Shown: positions 35,003 to 48,310, numbered from the stretch's first letter. The stretch is DNA of 64,000 nt from Pelobates cultripes (GCA_933207985.1 OW240917.1:106251475-106315474); one strand, 5' to 3'. The notes: a model not told the origin generated them from the letters alone. A program made the numbers and translations.

Positions 35003-36140
35003 GCCCTAAAACTCACAGTAATGTGCAGTGTGCATGAGTAAATCACAGAGCTCCAGCACACTAAAACTCACAGTAATGTGCAGTGTGTATGAGTTTATTA
35101 ACAGAGCTTCACCACACTAAAACTCACAGTAATGTGCAGTGTGTATGAGTTTATTAACAGAGCTCCACCACACTAAAACTCACAATAATGTGCAGTGTGC
35201 ATAAGTAAATCACAGAGCTCCAGCACACTAAAACTCACAGTAATGTGCAGTGTGTATGAGTTTATTAACAGAGCTTCACCACACTAAAACTCACAGTAAT
35301 GTGCAGTGTGTATGAGTTTATTAACAGAGCTCCACCACACTAAAACTCACAATAATGTGCAGTGTGCATAAGTAAATCACAGAGCTCCACCACACTAAAA
35401 CTCACAGTAATGTGCAGTGTGTATGAGTTTATTAACAGAGCTTCACCACACTAAAACTCACAGTAATGTGCAGTGTGTATGAGTTTATTAACAGAGCTCC
35501 ACCAAACTAAAACTCACAATAATGTGCAGTGTGCATAAGTAAATCACAGAGCTCCACCACACTAAAACTCACAGTAATGTGCAGTGTGTATGAGTTTATT
35601 AACAGAGCTCCACCACACTAAAACTCACAGTAATATACAGTGTGTATGAGTATCACAGAGCTCCACCACACTAAAACTCACAGTAATGTGCAGTGTGCAT
35701 GAGTAAATCACAGAGATCCACCACACTAAAACTCACAGTAATGTGCAGTGTGCATGAGTTTATTAACAGAGCTCCACCACACTAAAACTCACAGTAATGT
35801 GCAGTGTGCATGAGTAAACCACAGAGATCCACCACACTAAAACTCACAGTAATGTACAGTGTGCATGAGTGTATCACAGAGCTCCACCACACTAAAACTC
35901 ACAGTAATGTGCAGTGTGCATGAGTGTATCACAGAGCTCCACCACACTAAAACTCACAGTAATGTACAGTGTGTATGAATTTATTAACAGCGCTCCACCA
36001 CACTAAAACTCACAGTAATGTACAGTGTGTATGAATTTATTAACAGCGCTCCACCACACTAAAACTCACAGTAATGTATATAGTAGATGAATTTATCATA
36101 GCTCAACAGTAATAAAACTCACAGTAATGTCTGGTGGGTG
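35003..36140. repeat. 55/56-bp satellite, about 20 units, with three-unit higher-order repeat
   Basis: The unit is ACTAAAACTCACAGTAATGT then GCAGTGTG(C/T)ATGAGT, a variable part, and AGAGCTCCACCAC. Two classes alternate: one with AAATCAC (55 bp) and one with TTTATTAAC (56 bp). In 35060-35560 the order is regular: an AAATC unit carrying CACAATAATG, then two TTTATT units, the first with GCTTCACC and the second with GCTCCACC. This gives a repeat period of about 167 bp. Units after about 35630 are irregular and the last ones (36060-36140) are decayed. Confidence 0.95.
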
Positions 36141-36624
36141 TGAGTATATTACTGGCCTCATTGCATTAAAACTCACACCATGGTACACATAGCTGAGTTA
36201 CTGCAGCAATACAATTTAAAGTAATGTGCACAATGATTTTATCACAATTCACAGATTTAATAAATAACTTATTTAAAGGAAAATGTGTGTTTACAGCAGG
36301 TGGAATACCTAACAAAACACCACATACACTGTAATATTTACGTTAAATGTATGACCATTGTTGTTTTTAATGGATTGATTTTTTTTCCCATTAATGTGTG
36401 TGTTGTCTGGGAGCTGTGTGATTCCTGCTTTTAATATGTATGTGTGTGGTGGATGTGTGGTCTGTGTGAGCTATTAGTAAGGTGGCTTTGTTTGTATGTT
36501 GCAACTCCAACCTCTCCATTTCAATTTGCATTTCTGAAATACATTTTTTTTGCACCTCTCCTGCTTACCTTTTTTTGCAGGGAGGGAGCTAGGATGTGGT
36601 CCAGTGGGTTATATAATATATTTA
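36141..36624. other. No supported gene
   Basis: Transition from decaying satellite units to AT- and GT-rich DNA. No exon is supported. Confidence 0.4.
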
Positions 36625-36980
36625 CTTACCCCTTCCATTCATAGCATCCCCATACCCTTTCCATTCATAGCACCCCCCACCTCTTCCATTCATAGCATCC
36701 CCCCTACCCCTTCCATTCATAGCATCCCCCCTACCCCTTCCATTCATAGCAACCCCCACACCCCTGCCATTCATAGCATCCCCCCTACCCCTTCTATTCA
36801 TAGCATCTCCCCTACCTCTTCAATTTATAGCAACCCCCCACTTCCCCGCCATTCATAGCTCCCCCCTACCCCTTCCATTCATAGCATCTCCCCTACCTCT
36901 TCCATTCATAGCAACCTCCCACACCCCTGCAATTCATAGCTCCCCCCAACCCCTTCCATTCATAACCATCCCCACCATGG
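36625..36980. repeat. CTTCCATTCATAGCATCCCC minisatellite
   Basis: About 15 imperfect copies of a 22-25 bp unit. A second small block of the same unit is at 39250-39375, on the far side of the hAT-like element and CT-rich array. Confidence 0.9.
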
Positions 36981-36983
36981 GCG

Positions 36984-37345
36984 TTAAAGGAACATTCTGG
37001 TCACCATAACAACTTAATCTAAATGAAAATGCTATGATGCCAGGAGGCCACTTGGTGCTCACTTTCCTTTAAGATGTTAAACCGCTCTCACATGGTTTAA
37101 CCCCAAAGACTTCCTACAGCTCCAGATCTCCAGGTCACTCAGTGGTATTCGACTTCTGAAACGGAGTGTCAGAAAGTGCAGAGTGACATAAGGCATGGGT
37201 GCCAATTGCTAGTTCTCAGGTTCATAAAAATATTTTACTTTTTTTATGAATGGGAGCTACTGACCGCTGACCGCTCTAGCCAATCAGCGACACCCATACC
37301 CAATGGCACTCTGTGCTTCCTGACACACTTAGTAAATAAAAGACA
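36984..37345. mobile_element. TTAA hairpin-chain MITE, 5' part
   Basis: Starts TTAA-AGGAACATTCTGGTCACC, with the later modules weakly preserved. No 3' end is seen before the CT-rich region. Confidence 0.5.
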
Positions 37346-37799
37346 CATTAGCACTGAGATTTTTTTACCTGGGGAGATTAGAAGGTCCAAAGTTTCCCTC
37401 TCAGGTCCATGTACCAAAGTCTTATGATGTGGTGTCCAGAATGAAGTGGAGGGATCACTTCAGTTGTTCTTCTTCCTCCAATCTCCTTTTCTTCTTCTTC
37501 ATTTGACACGGTCTTCTTATTCTTCTGACACTGTCTTCTCTCCTCCTTGGCTTCTTCTGCTCCTTTACCTTTCTGCAGGGCTGCCATCAGAAATTTTGGG
37601 GCCCCTGACACAGCTCAAGGTCTGGGCCCCCTGGTGCCTGCACCCGAGTTCCCCCCTTTCCCCCCCAGAGTCCGCCCACAGGGATGCAGTGTCTGCAGGG
37701 CCGGTGCAAGAATTTTTGCCGCCCTAGGCAAAAGTAAAGTTTGCCGCCCCCCATGTGACATCACAATGCCCCACCCATATGATCTGCCATGTTAACTAA

Positions 37800-37913
37800 C
37801 ACAGTGCTGCAGTGCCGCCGTGTTTACAATAAAAGGCCTGCAGGGACAGGCTATAGACACCAGAACCACTACATTAAGCTGCAGTGGTTCTGGGGACTAT
37901 AGTGTCCCTTTAA
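37800..37913. mobile_element. TTAA hairpin-chain MITE, 3' fragment
   Basis: CCAGAACCACTACATTAAGC and TGCAGTGGTTCTGG form the last hairpin, followed by ACTATAGTGTCCCTTTAA. It is nested in the hAT-like element. Confidence 0.7.
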
Positions 37914-38494
37914 TGTGAGGTAAATTAGAGATTAGTTCCACGAATAATATACTAGATTGCCTACTTACAACCAGATGAGGATGATGATGGGCTCTAGCTG
38001 CCGTCTGGCTCCACTGGTCTGGTGTAGAACAGGCTCTCTGGAGGTGGTTTGTAACTGTGGTCACAAAAATCAATGTTCTGGGAGAACGGGAAGCAGCTCC
38101 ATTTTTTTGAGGGCCCTTTACACAGCTCAAGGTCTGGGTCCCAGGGTCCACCTTCATGTTCCACCAATGAGTGTGTGTGTGTGGGGGGGATGTCCTGATG
38201 TGTGTAAGGAATGCATTGTGTGAATCTGTGTTTGTATGTGTAAAGGCTGCAAGGTGAGTTTGTGTATGTATGGGATGCAGTGTGTGCGTCTGTAAGGGAT
38301 GCATTGCTTGTGTATGTATGTCTGTATGTAATGCATTGTGTGTTTTTCAGTGTGCAAGAGGTGCATTGTGTGTGTGTGATGGATGTCAATCTCTCCCTCT
38401 ACCCCCGTCAATTTCCTTCTTCTCCCCCTCTCTCCAATTTCCTTCTTATCCCCCCCTCTCCAATTTCCTTCTTCTCCCCCCCATTACCTTCTCC

Positions 38495-38594
38495 NNNNNN
38501 NNNNNNNNNNNNNNNNNNNNNNNNNNNNNNNNNNNNNNNNNNNNNNNNNNNNNNNNNNNNNNNNNNNNNNNNNNNNNNNNNNNNNNNNNNNNNN
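38495..38594. other. Assembly gap (100 N)
   Basis: Exactly 100 N, probably a gap of unknown true size, falling in a CT-rich tandem tract inside the hAT-like element. Open frames drawn across it are meaningless. Confidence 0.98.
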
Positions 38595-38705
38595 GGAGCT
38601 GAAGAGGAAGCACACAGAGAGTGCTCCCTCGCCCGCCGGACCGCCCGCCGGGTGTCTGCAGGGCCAGCCTCTGCTGGGCCCCCCAGGAGAAGAGGCTGGC
38701 CCTGT

Positions 38706-38752
38706 GGGTACATACCGGGGTCGCAGGGCCCCCTGCGACCCGGTATGTACCC
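38706..38752. repeat. GC-rich palindrome
   Basis: GGGTACATACCGGGGTCGCA is followed directly by its near-complement ending GACCCGGTATGTACCC, with a GGGCCCCC centre. Similar in position and style to the palindrome at 19026-19073, next to the same element terminus. Confidence 0.85.
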
Positions 38753-38851
38753 ACTGAATGTGGGGCCCGGACGACCTGAGCAGTCCGGGCCCCCCAGGAC
38801 CGCCGGGCCCATGACAACCGTTGCGGTTGTCATGCCCTGATGGTGGCCCTG

Positions 38852-39250
38852 CCTTTCTGCTACTTTCTGCTTCTTTTGTGCTCTTCTGCTCATTTCTATT
38901 TCTGATCCCTTTCTGGTCCTTGCAGACCCTTTCTGTTCCTTGCAGAACCTTTCTGGTCCTTCTCCTACTTTACCTTGGTGCTCCTTCTGCCCCTTCCAGC
39001 ACCTTGCTGCCCCTTCCAGCTCCTTGCTTTCCCTTTCTGCTCCTTGCTGTCCTTTCCTGCTCCTTGCTGACTCTTCCTGCTCCTTGCTGACCATTTATGC
39101 TCCTTGCAGACCATTCTACTCCTTGCTACCCTTCCTGCTCATTTCTTCCCCTTCCTGCTCCTTGCAGACCCTCCCTGCCGCTTCCTGCTCCTTGACGTCC
39201 CTTCCTGCTCATTTCTGTTCCTTCTCCTTCCTGCTCCTTCTCCTACATTC
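38852..39250. repeat. CT-rich tandem array (TGCTCCTTGCTGACCCTT-like)
   Basis: About 20 diverged copies of an 18-bp unit such as CCTGCTCCTTGCTGACCC. Related pyrimidine-rich DNA at 37460-37575 lies on the other side of the hAT-like element, which therefore inserted into this array. Confidence 0.85.
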
Positions 39251-39375
39251 ATAGCTCGCCCTATCCCTGCCATTCATAATCCCCCCTACCCCTTCCATTC
39301 ATAGCATCCCCTCTATCCCTTCCATTCATAGCATCCCCCGCCCCTTCCATTCATAGCATCTCTCCTATCATTCTT
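39250..39375. repeat. Second CTTCCATTCATAGCATCCCC block
   Basis: About five units of the same minisatellite as 36625-36980. Confidence 0.85.
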
Positions 39376-39489
39376 CAGTGGCTGGTGCATTGAGTCACAC
39401 TGAGCGCCTGGTAGTCACGTGACACCCAGTGCTCCTACACAGAGCAGAAGGGGCAGGCGCTCCCTCTCCCAGTGTACAGGAAAAAAAAT

Positions 39490-39665
39490 TAGGTCCCTGA
39501 AGACGTTCTAATTGAATGAAATGCGTTGAACCAGTGCTTTTTTATTAATATTTTTCTACTGCTATTTTGGTTCCTGCTCTATTTCGGTATCCGGATCTCA
39601 GAGTCCAGTGGATCCATGCTTTAACCCCCTAAAGGATTAGGGGTGGCACCCTGAATGTGCATTAA
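39490..39665. repeat. Dispersed repeat with CCTGAAGACG...GAAATGCGTTGA motif
   Basis: Has a diverged form of the hairpin seen at 57907-57949, followed by T/A-rich sequence. Ends uncertain. Confidence 0.4.
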
Positions 39666-39912
39666 TAGTCTACAACTTGTGAGTGCTTCTGATGAGCCTG
39701 TCTGTTTACATGCATATTATGGTTTTCACTATGAGTTGGTAATTTTTTTATAGGTTTTGACAACGGTTACCCCCCTTTCTCGTATACTTTTGTTCTACCG
39801 GGCATCTATGTGGAAAAGTTGCCGTGGGAAGTTGTCATAAAGTTAAGTCTGTTTTTTATATTTTTAAACACGTATTATTGTATTTTGTGTTTTTTGGTAC
39901 TATATCTCTTCA

Positions 39913-40175
39913 GTAAGTTACCTGAATCCAGCGCCGAGTCAGGCTCCGCCCACGCTCCTTATTCAATGCTTTCCTATGAGGATTCTGGCACTGCTAGAGG
40001 TCCTTGTGCATAGCCTGAGGACCTCCATCGTCATTTCAAAACACTTTTTCGTGTTTTAAGAAGCCAGAAGTCTTTATAAAAACTTCAATAATTACACTTG
40101 CAGGGTTAAGGGTGATGGGAGTTGGCAGGCAGACCACTCCAATGGGCAGAATGGGTGCCTGGAGTGTCCCTTTAA
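39913..40175. mobile_element. TTAA hairpin-chain MITE, internally deleted copy
   Basis: Starts within the AGTTACCTGAATCCAGCGCC module (compare 11213 onward) and ends GGTGCCTGGAGTGTCCCTTTAA. The 5' terminus is missing. Confidence 0.7.
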
Positions 40176-43100
40176 TGTATGTAGATGCTTTCTACGAAAT
40201 AAAATAGTTTCTCATTTGTCCAAATGGAATCTCCCTCATTTTAATTTATTATTAGAGCTCGTATTATCAAAATGAATGTGTCCCACATCCATAGGCAAAT
40301 TCTGTTTTCGTTCTTTGGCTCTGTGCTTGCTGCCACCATGAGATTTGTGTGGGCCAATAATAAGCCTAAACTGAGTTATTCAATCCTCATGAAGCCGAGG
40401 AGTGGGGTGTGGATTGAGTCTTCCAAATGTGTCCCAATACCATCTTAAAAACATGTTTAATAGAACTTACCTATGGACCAGATCTGATGACTGTACATTG
40501 AGAATGTGCTATCTGGGGAACCTCTTCGTCCATTACCTTGGCAGACTGCTTTATTGGAGTCCCTATGTCCCTTGGCCCATCCCATCATAAATTAACCAGC
40601 CCACCAAAGCGTGAAAACCTATAGAAGATAAGTGGATGCAGGGGGTCACTCTGAGAATGAGGGTAAGCTATTGGTATTGACCAGCTGCTCCTTATTGAAT
40701 GCTTACCATTGCACACTATATGGCTTCCATGGAGATGTTTGCTTATTTTAATAATTTTAGCCAATGTTTTCTTATATTTATTCATACTTGTGCTATTCGA
40801 TGCTACAATGTCATGATAGAACTCATCCTGGGCCGACACAAAATTGTTTATCCGTGGTTTGGTTTTTATGTTTCATAACATAATTAAATAATCTGTATTT
40901 CCTTATCATTTCTCTGTTACATAAGCTTGTCATTATACAAATTATCTAGTACCTCGTTTGTCATGGGATATAACAGCACTAATAATTAATAAAATATTTG
41001 AAAATAAAAATTGAAATTAGTTTTTAAGTATGTAAAAGTGCGCAGTGTTTCAGTGATGCAAAATCAAAAAAATCTCAAAATTCATTGACCTCCTGGCCTT
41101 TCTAAAAACAACTCTAAAGGCTATTTATTCTTTTATTATTTTAATAATCATTTTAAATAAAACATTATAAGAGCTAGTGGTGTGGTGGTTTCACACATTC
41201 AGATTTTGTGTGATAATAATGGATAGGGGGTGCTTCCTTACGACCAAAGCTTAAAGATGGCTGCCCCCACACTACAATGGAAAGCGAGGAGATGCACTTA
41301 AAGGCATATCTCCAATGGGTAATAAAGAGCTAAATAGTTTTGACCTGTTGTCATCTATTTATTCTAGTTACAAAAGGAACATTTAATGCAATGGGTTGTT
41401 AGGTAGTAATGGCAAAAAAAAATATTTATTAATTGATGTCCAATTGTGTTTTACACCCCACCTCATTTTGAGCAGGGTCCTCTTCAACCTATTGTTTCTG
41501 TAAGTTTTCTTGCAATTGTCCCATTTATAGTTAACCCCCCGCCCCCTCTTAATAATATTGTAAAGCGCTACAGAATCTGTTGGCGTTATATAATAATAAT
41601 AACAAAGTATTTAACCAGGGAAGGTACATTCAGATTACTCTGGTTTTTAAGTACGTTCTGGGGATGATACCTTAGCCCAACATCCAGGGGTTGTTACTAT
41701 TACCCAATTTAATGGTACTCATTTTACCATTTACCAGGGCTTAGTCAACCCTGCCGAGATTGGAGCCTGTGACCCAAGGGTTTAACAGATTCTATGATGT
41801 ATTAGCCAACTGAGTTATTTCACTGGCCTATATAAATGGTAACAATAATAATAATAATAATGTATATTCGTTATGTTTTTGTGATATGTATTATAATTCT
41901 CATGTCAATCAATAACTCTGAGATCAACATGATTTCGAATTATGCCACATTGTCCGATACGTAATGTACACAATGGAGGAGATTTATCAAAGTGCTCTGA
42001 AGTGACTGCTAAATTCTATTATTGTTTTAATCCTATTTATTAAATGTTTTAAAAATAAACAAATACGTGATGTTTTTTTCCCATGGTATATTTGGTCAAT
42101 TTTTGCAGAATTTTCTAGTTCAGAAGATCACCAAACTTAGAGTGTCAGAACACAGAGAAGTGAAACAGAATACTTCTCTGTCTGAAAAAGTCTAATTAAT
42201 ATTAATACATTTGTTGTATTGGCAAAAATTGGATATATTAAAAAATGACTGTTAGGATGAAAAAGATGAAAATAAAAGCCATCAGATTTAATAAATTGCA
42301 CTGAAAATTTATCACAAATTAGAAGTATAAATCTACCTCATTTGTGTTGCCTTAACATCCTGCTCCCCGTTGTAGCACTAAAGTGCCTTGGGCTATTTTT
42401 TTTTAAAAGGACCATTTTCAATTCAGTCCTTTAAGCAATGTGATCTGCTAGTTGGCCCGGCTACACTGTTGCTGAGGAGATATTGTTTGGCCAAAAGACA
42501 GTCAGGTCAGATTGCGATTACACTGCACAGTGACTACAAAGTGATCAGGCTGCATATTAGCTCATTCATACAAAGCTATCTCATGCCATTTGGATGCCCA
42601 GGGGAAAAGAATGATTCAGAAGCAGCATGGCAGGACCTCTACATCCTTACCGTCCTGTAAACCAGCTGGGTCAGGCCAGAGGATACTTTTCACAGGTAGG
42701 AAATACATCTAGTTTTTATTTTAATACCCTGACACTTACATGGGATAGGCAGATCAAGTCAACATAATGACATGCTTACTTTAACAGTAAACAGCAGTCA
42801 ATAACCCTTCTGGCATTTAACGAGCTACTATATTTCAACAAGCATTAGAAGTTGTGTATGGAGAGAAAAATTCTAAAATTGTAGCCCTCACCCTGGAAAC
42901 AAATCGAATGTTCCTGCTGATTTCTTCACATCAAAACTTTTACCCCAAATGTGTTCTTTATATTATCTTTCACTAAATCGCATGATATGCAAACACAAGC
43001 CCTAGTAGCCGCATCCAAAAAATATCAAACTTTTACGGTTTGTCTACAACAATTTATTTTTCTATTAAATTAAAACTCTAAATTTGTGAATTAGTTTCAA

Positions 43101-43294
43101 TGTCAATGTTTTCCAAGTTCATTTTATGTTAACGGGGCAATTTAAGCACAATACACAATAGCAAAGCTTGTGGCAAGTTTAGATTTAGGAGACTGTGTAT
43201 AAGCTGTGGTATTTGGAATAATTCATTTTTATTCACTTACAGGAACACAATAGGCACTATAACTTTTTTGTTAAATGAAGAGTTGATAATTTTT
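40176..43294. other. AT-rich, no supported gene; one SINE/CR1-type tail
   Basis: The segment 41460-41606 ends GTAAAGCGCTACAGAATCTG then TTGGCGTTATATAATAATAA, a plus-strand copy of the dispersed tail also at 54530. (AAT)n lies at about 41842-41862. The open frame at 42388-42660 has no family resemblance and no splice support. Confidence 0.45.
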
Positions 43295-43530
43295 TTAAAA
43301 GAACACCATAGTGTCCAGAATACAAATATATTACATTATAGGTGGGAAAACACCATCTAGGTGTCCAGCACCCCCATGAGAAAGGTAGTTTCCGTGCCGC
43401 ACGGGTCTCCTCATGGCTGGCTCTGAGATCATTAGTTATACAGAGCATGGAGACGCTGAATGTCACACTGGTCAAGAAAGCATCTCTAGTGTCTGTCTCA
43501 GTGACTGCAACTAGAAGTGTTACTCTAAAA
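43295..43530. mobile_element. TTAA hairpin-chain MITE, diverged copy
   Basis: Begins TTAA-AAGAACACCATAGTGTCC and continues CAGAATACAAATATATTACA. It later has the AGTGACTGCAACTAGAAGTG module (compare 34160). The 3' end is lost in an A run. Confidence 0.55.
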
Positions 43531-45006
43531 AAAAAAAAGGTTGCACATATTTGACAGATTGAATGTGGGAGAACAGGAAATCATTTAGGTATTTAGGTTA
43601 AAGTGGCTTATGTACCGTATTTTTTTTCTTTCTTTCTTTCAATTTTCCTTTCACTATGCCCTTTGTGTCTTACTGATTATCTCCCGCCTATATTCATATG
43701 AATCTTTTCTTCCTTATCTCAATATCTTGGTGCAGCCATTTTGTTTTCCTCTCTCCATGATGTCTGGAGTTTGCCTTCTGTGGGATTCTTTTGAAGAATG
43801 GATTCTGGGTAAATCAGCTTAACATCTGCAATTGAACTTTGCTTAAAGTGCACCCATTGCCAATATTTGCCACAAATCATGCTCTCTGTGAAAAAATATA
43901 GTCCATACATGTAAAACTAGAAAAAAGCATGAATTTACAGAAAATAAAAACAAGGAGACATAGAGGGACAAGAGAAGGATCAATTTAAAAGCAAAATCGG
44001 CAAAGTGACAGAGCTTTAAATAGACTCTCATTATTTAGGGCTTTAAAGATCAAGATGGCTGTCATAAAATAGAATATCCATGTGATGGGTTGATGTTATA
44101 TGACATAAGTATGGCTGGTTACTTAGTAGTACATTTGCTATTTTGGCTTTCAATGTTCTATTCCCTGGTGAATTTAGGACTATTCCGTAATCGGTGATTA
44201 ACCCTCTAAGTGAATTAAGTCATATAGGCATTTTACACAGAGCTTTCACACAGGCATTCTCTGTAAACTTTGTGGATACGAAATAGCGCATCACATTACT
44301 TCAGCTGGGAACATATTTTGACATATTTACAAATGCTTCTTTTCCCATGAATTCATAAGTTGTTTTCAATAAACCTCCTTGGTGTCAGGATTAAACAAAA
44401 TAATATTAATGACACGTACTTACTACTAGCATGTTTAGAGATGTTGTGATCTGGTGTTGGTTTTCCAATCTGTAACAGTCAGTTTATTTATGGAATTTTA
44501 GAAAAGAAGTTACAGTTTAACAGAGCACATAAACAAATGAATGTGGACAGTATATTATAAATGTAACTGATTGTCTAACATGAATGGCATCATATTAATA
44601 TTCAAGTAATGTTTTGTTTTATTACATGATCTTTCAACAGGAAGATCATGTTTCCAAATCCAATTCAGAACACAGGATGATGTCGTACTGCGAGCTAAAA
44701 ACTGTTATTTATGGTATGATTGACGCATTGTCTAATCTCAGTTCGGCATTTTAGTTAGCGCTAACTCTATGCTTAGGGCTAAGGGTAGGCTTGGGTTATG
44801 GTAATGCCTTTTTTAAGCTTTCACCATTATTTTATTCAATCCTTATAATAATAATATGATGAGAGAAGACTTTGAGATATTAAATGGTGATACAAAGCAT
44901 ATATCCTGTAAATACAACACCCACCAGTCACTGGCACATCAGTACATCTATACCATGGTACTGTCATAGGTTTAAAGAACACGCTAATATTAAAAAAAAA
45001 TCTAAA
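43531..45006. other. No supported gene
   Basis: AT-rich unique-looking DNA. No exon, RNA gene or bounded repeat can be supported. Confidence 0.45.
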
Positions 45007-46224
45007 GGGGGGGGCGGACCGCCAAGCTGGACGGTCACAAGACAGACCAGCTCCTGCAAGGAACCAAACAATTAAGCCATAACAACATGATTTTGTCCTT
45101 TCTGCTGACCAGCAACAGCGGCCCTCGACAGGCAGAGTGCACTGGATCCAGGGTGAGGCTGGCTCAACTAGTATTAGTCCCCTGGAGGTGGAATCTTCAC
45201 TACCATGGTTGAGGCCTACTCCGGCGGTGAGTGAGGTGGCCGGCCGCTGCCCCGCTATCCCGCCTAAAGGTGCCCAGCCAAGGGCTCAGACCCTTGAGGA
45301 ACCGGCTCTGTTCACCCCCCCTCTGGACCGGTGAGGGTGATCCCGGTCCTCACCCTGAAGCCCCGACCTCCACAAAACGGATAAGGCCTCGCAACATTGC
45401 CAAATCGACCCGCAACCCAGATGATACACCTAAGATGGCGGAGGCCGCGTGTAACAGCACCAAACACAGAGTGCAAGGAAGGGGTCCCCCCACATCAGCC
45501 GCAACCAATGTGGATTAGAAACATAAATACATCTGACACCCACAATGACCAGCGACAAGCTCACATACTGGCAACCTAACAAGAAGCTCAACTCTGGAGC
45601 CTCGTCATGAGCTCTGGGCTCCGTTGGGGAGATGGACCAGCAAACGACGGTGGAGAAAGGGGCACAGCAGATCAGCGCTCGCCCAATAGCAGAGACCATC
45701 AACCCTCACCCCGCGACACGCCACTCTCCAGTCCGGGTCCATCGAGTCGGATTCCGCACACCACTCCCAGACTGTCGCGCAGCACCCACCAACCGACCTT
45801 GTGAGAGTCGCAACTAAGGCAGACCACCGGAAGGCATAAGCTAAACAGAGGCACAAGGGGACTATCTGAACACGACCTCATTATTCGTTAATCGTAACTA
45901 ATCTAGGTGAAATCGCTGCAATAACTTTACCTGTCATAATATACCAGCCTAATTTACATTACTCATGTGTAGCTACAGGGGCTTAAGGGGTGGCATTTTG
46001 CATTTCACATATACAGCATGCATCCAGCAACTAACAAAAAGAACATAATACCCGCATGTAACCTAATCCTGTACTTATTTTACTTTTAAAAAAATGTGCA
46101 CTGCTTAGCAACTACCCTATTTGTTATCTGTGCCAAGCAGCTCGAGGAATGCCGTTGGGGTACCTGGAGCCAGATTGTAATTATTATATGCACTACTAAA
46201 AAATAAAATAAAATTTAAAAAAAC
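45007..46224 (+). mobile_element. L1-like element without ORFs (5' UTR and 3' UTR only)
   Basis: Starts with a G run and GGCGGACCGCCAAGCTGG. A GC-rich, CpG-containing 5'-UTR-like block follows to about 45850, containing CTAAGATGGCGGAGGCC. It then switches to an AT-richer 3'-UTR-like part ending in an A-rich tail (about 46190-46224). Neither ORF1 nor ORF2 (endonuclease/RT) is present. The block at 45208-45370 (GAGGCCTACTCCGGCGG...CGGCCGCTGCCCCGCTATCC) is homologous to minus-strand 56520-56670 and weakly to 59035-59165. Family assignment is inference. Confidence 0.5.
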
Positions 46225-46230
46225 CTAAAT

Positions 46231-46303
46231 ATGTAATTTTAAAGGCTGTTTTTTGTGTCTAATAATGGGCAAGGGGGTCCTGAATCTAAAGGAAAAAATA
46301 AAT
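46231..46303 (+). repeat. Outer inverted-repeat arm, left
   Basis: ATGTAATTTTAAAGGCTGTT then TTTTGTGTCTAATAATGGGC and AAGGGGGTCCTGAATCTAAA. It is the near-exact complement of 47989-48061. The arms flank the Tc1 element. Confidence 0.85.
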
Positions 46304-46306
46304 ATA

Positions 46307-47898
<1,592 letters not shown>

Positions 47899-47938
<40 letters not shown>

Positions 47939-47972
47939 GATATATGTATACTTGCCCATTATATATATATAT
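47899..47972. repeat. (TA)n microsatellite beside Tc1 element
   Basis: Pure (TA)n at 47899-47932 and again at 47960-47973. It separates the Tc1 right end from the outer inverted-repeat arm and includes a stray GTATACTTGCCCATTA. Confidence 0.9.
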
Positions 47973-47988
47973 ATTTATTTATTTGTTT

Positions 47989-48061
47989 ATCTTTTTTCCT
48001 TTAGATTCAGGAACCCCTTGCCCATTATTAGACACAAAAAAAACAGCCTTTAAAATTACAT
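47989..48061 (-). repeat. Outer inverted-repeat arm, right
   Basis: CCTTTAGATTCAGGAACCCC then TTGCCCATTATTAGACAC and AACAGCCTTTAAAATTACAT. Complement of 46231-46303, with a few differences. Confidence 0.85.
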
Positions 48062-48119
48062 CTGTCTTGTTGCAGCACACAATGAAATCACCAGGATTGA
48101 TAAATCCAATGCTTCTCAT

Positions 48120-48310
48120 GCAGGTTTATTCACTGAAAAGAGAATTGTCAAGAATTACAAGCAAGCTTAAAGTGAATTTCATATTCAAGACCAAAATGGC
48201 TGAACTGGAAAAATTCTCCAAATCAGCATTCATAGGAGTTTGACTACATTGGCCTTTGAAATTTGAAATTCACTTTGAATTCTCAACAATTCTCTGCTTA
48301 GTGAATAACC
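48120..48310. repeat. Imperfect long inverted repeat
   Basis: TTATTCACTGAAAAGAGAAT then TGTCAAGAATTACAAG on the left mirrors GAATTCTCAACAATTCTCTG then CTTAGTGAATAA on the right. AAAGTGAATTTCATATTC and GAAATTTGAAATTCACTTTG pair inside. Related sequence (TTATTTACTAAAGTGAGAAT) occurs at 57846. Confidence 0.65.

Larger units (their letters stand above)
37576..38851. mobile_element. hAT-like non-autonomous element with perfect 8-bp duplication
   Basis: The left end is CAGGGCTGCCATCAGAAATT and the right end GATGGTGGCCCTG. Both sides carry the identical 8 bases CCTTTCTG (37568-37575 and 38852-38859), the target duplication length of hAT elements. The interior includes another repeat start at about 37696 (GCAGGGCCGGTGCAAG), a TTAA-family 3' end (to 37913), a TG-rich array (38160-38385), CT-rich 24-bp repeats (38395-38490), the assembly gap and a GC-rich palindrome. 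No transposase is seen. Confidence 0.8.

Noticed and set aside
38262..39094. Open frames of 110-228 aa across the N run
   Set aside because: They include the 100-N gap and low-complexity TG- and CT-rich repeats.
42388..42660. 90-aa plus-strand open frame as a possible gene
   Set aside because: No splice signals, promoter or family resemblance; length is within chance for 64 kb.
45137..45881. Several GC-rich frames of 60-95 aa
   Set aside because: They are in the 5'-UTR-like block of an L1-like element. They do not resemble L1 ORF1 or ORF2 proteins.
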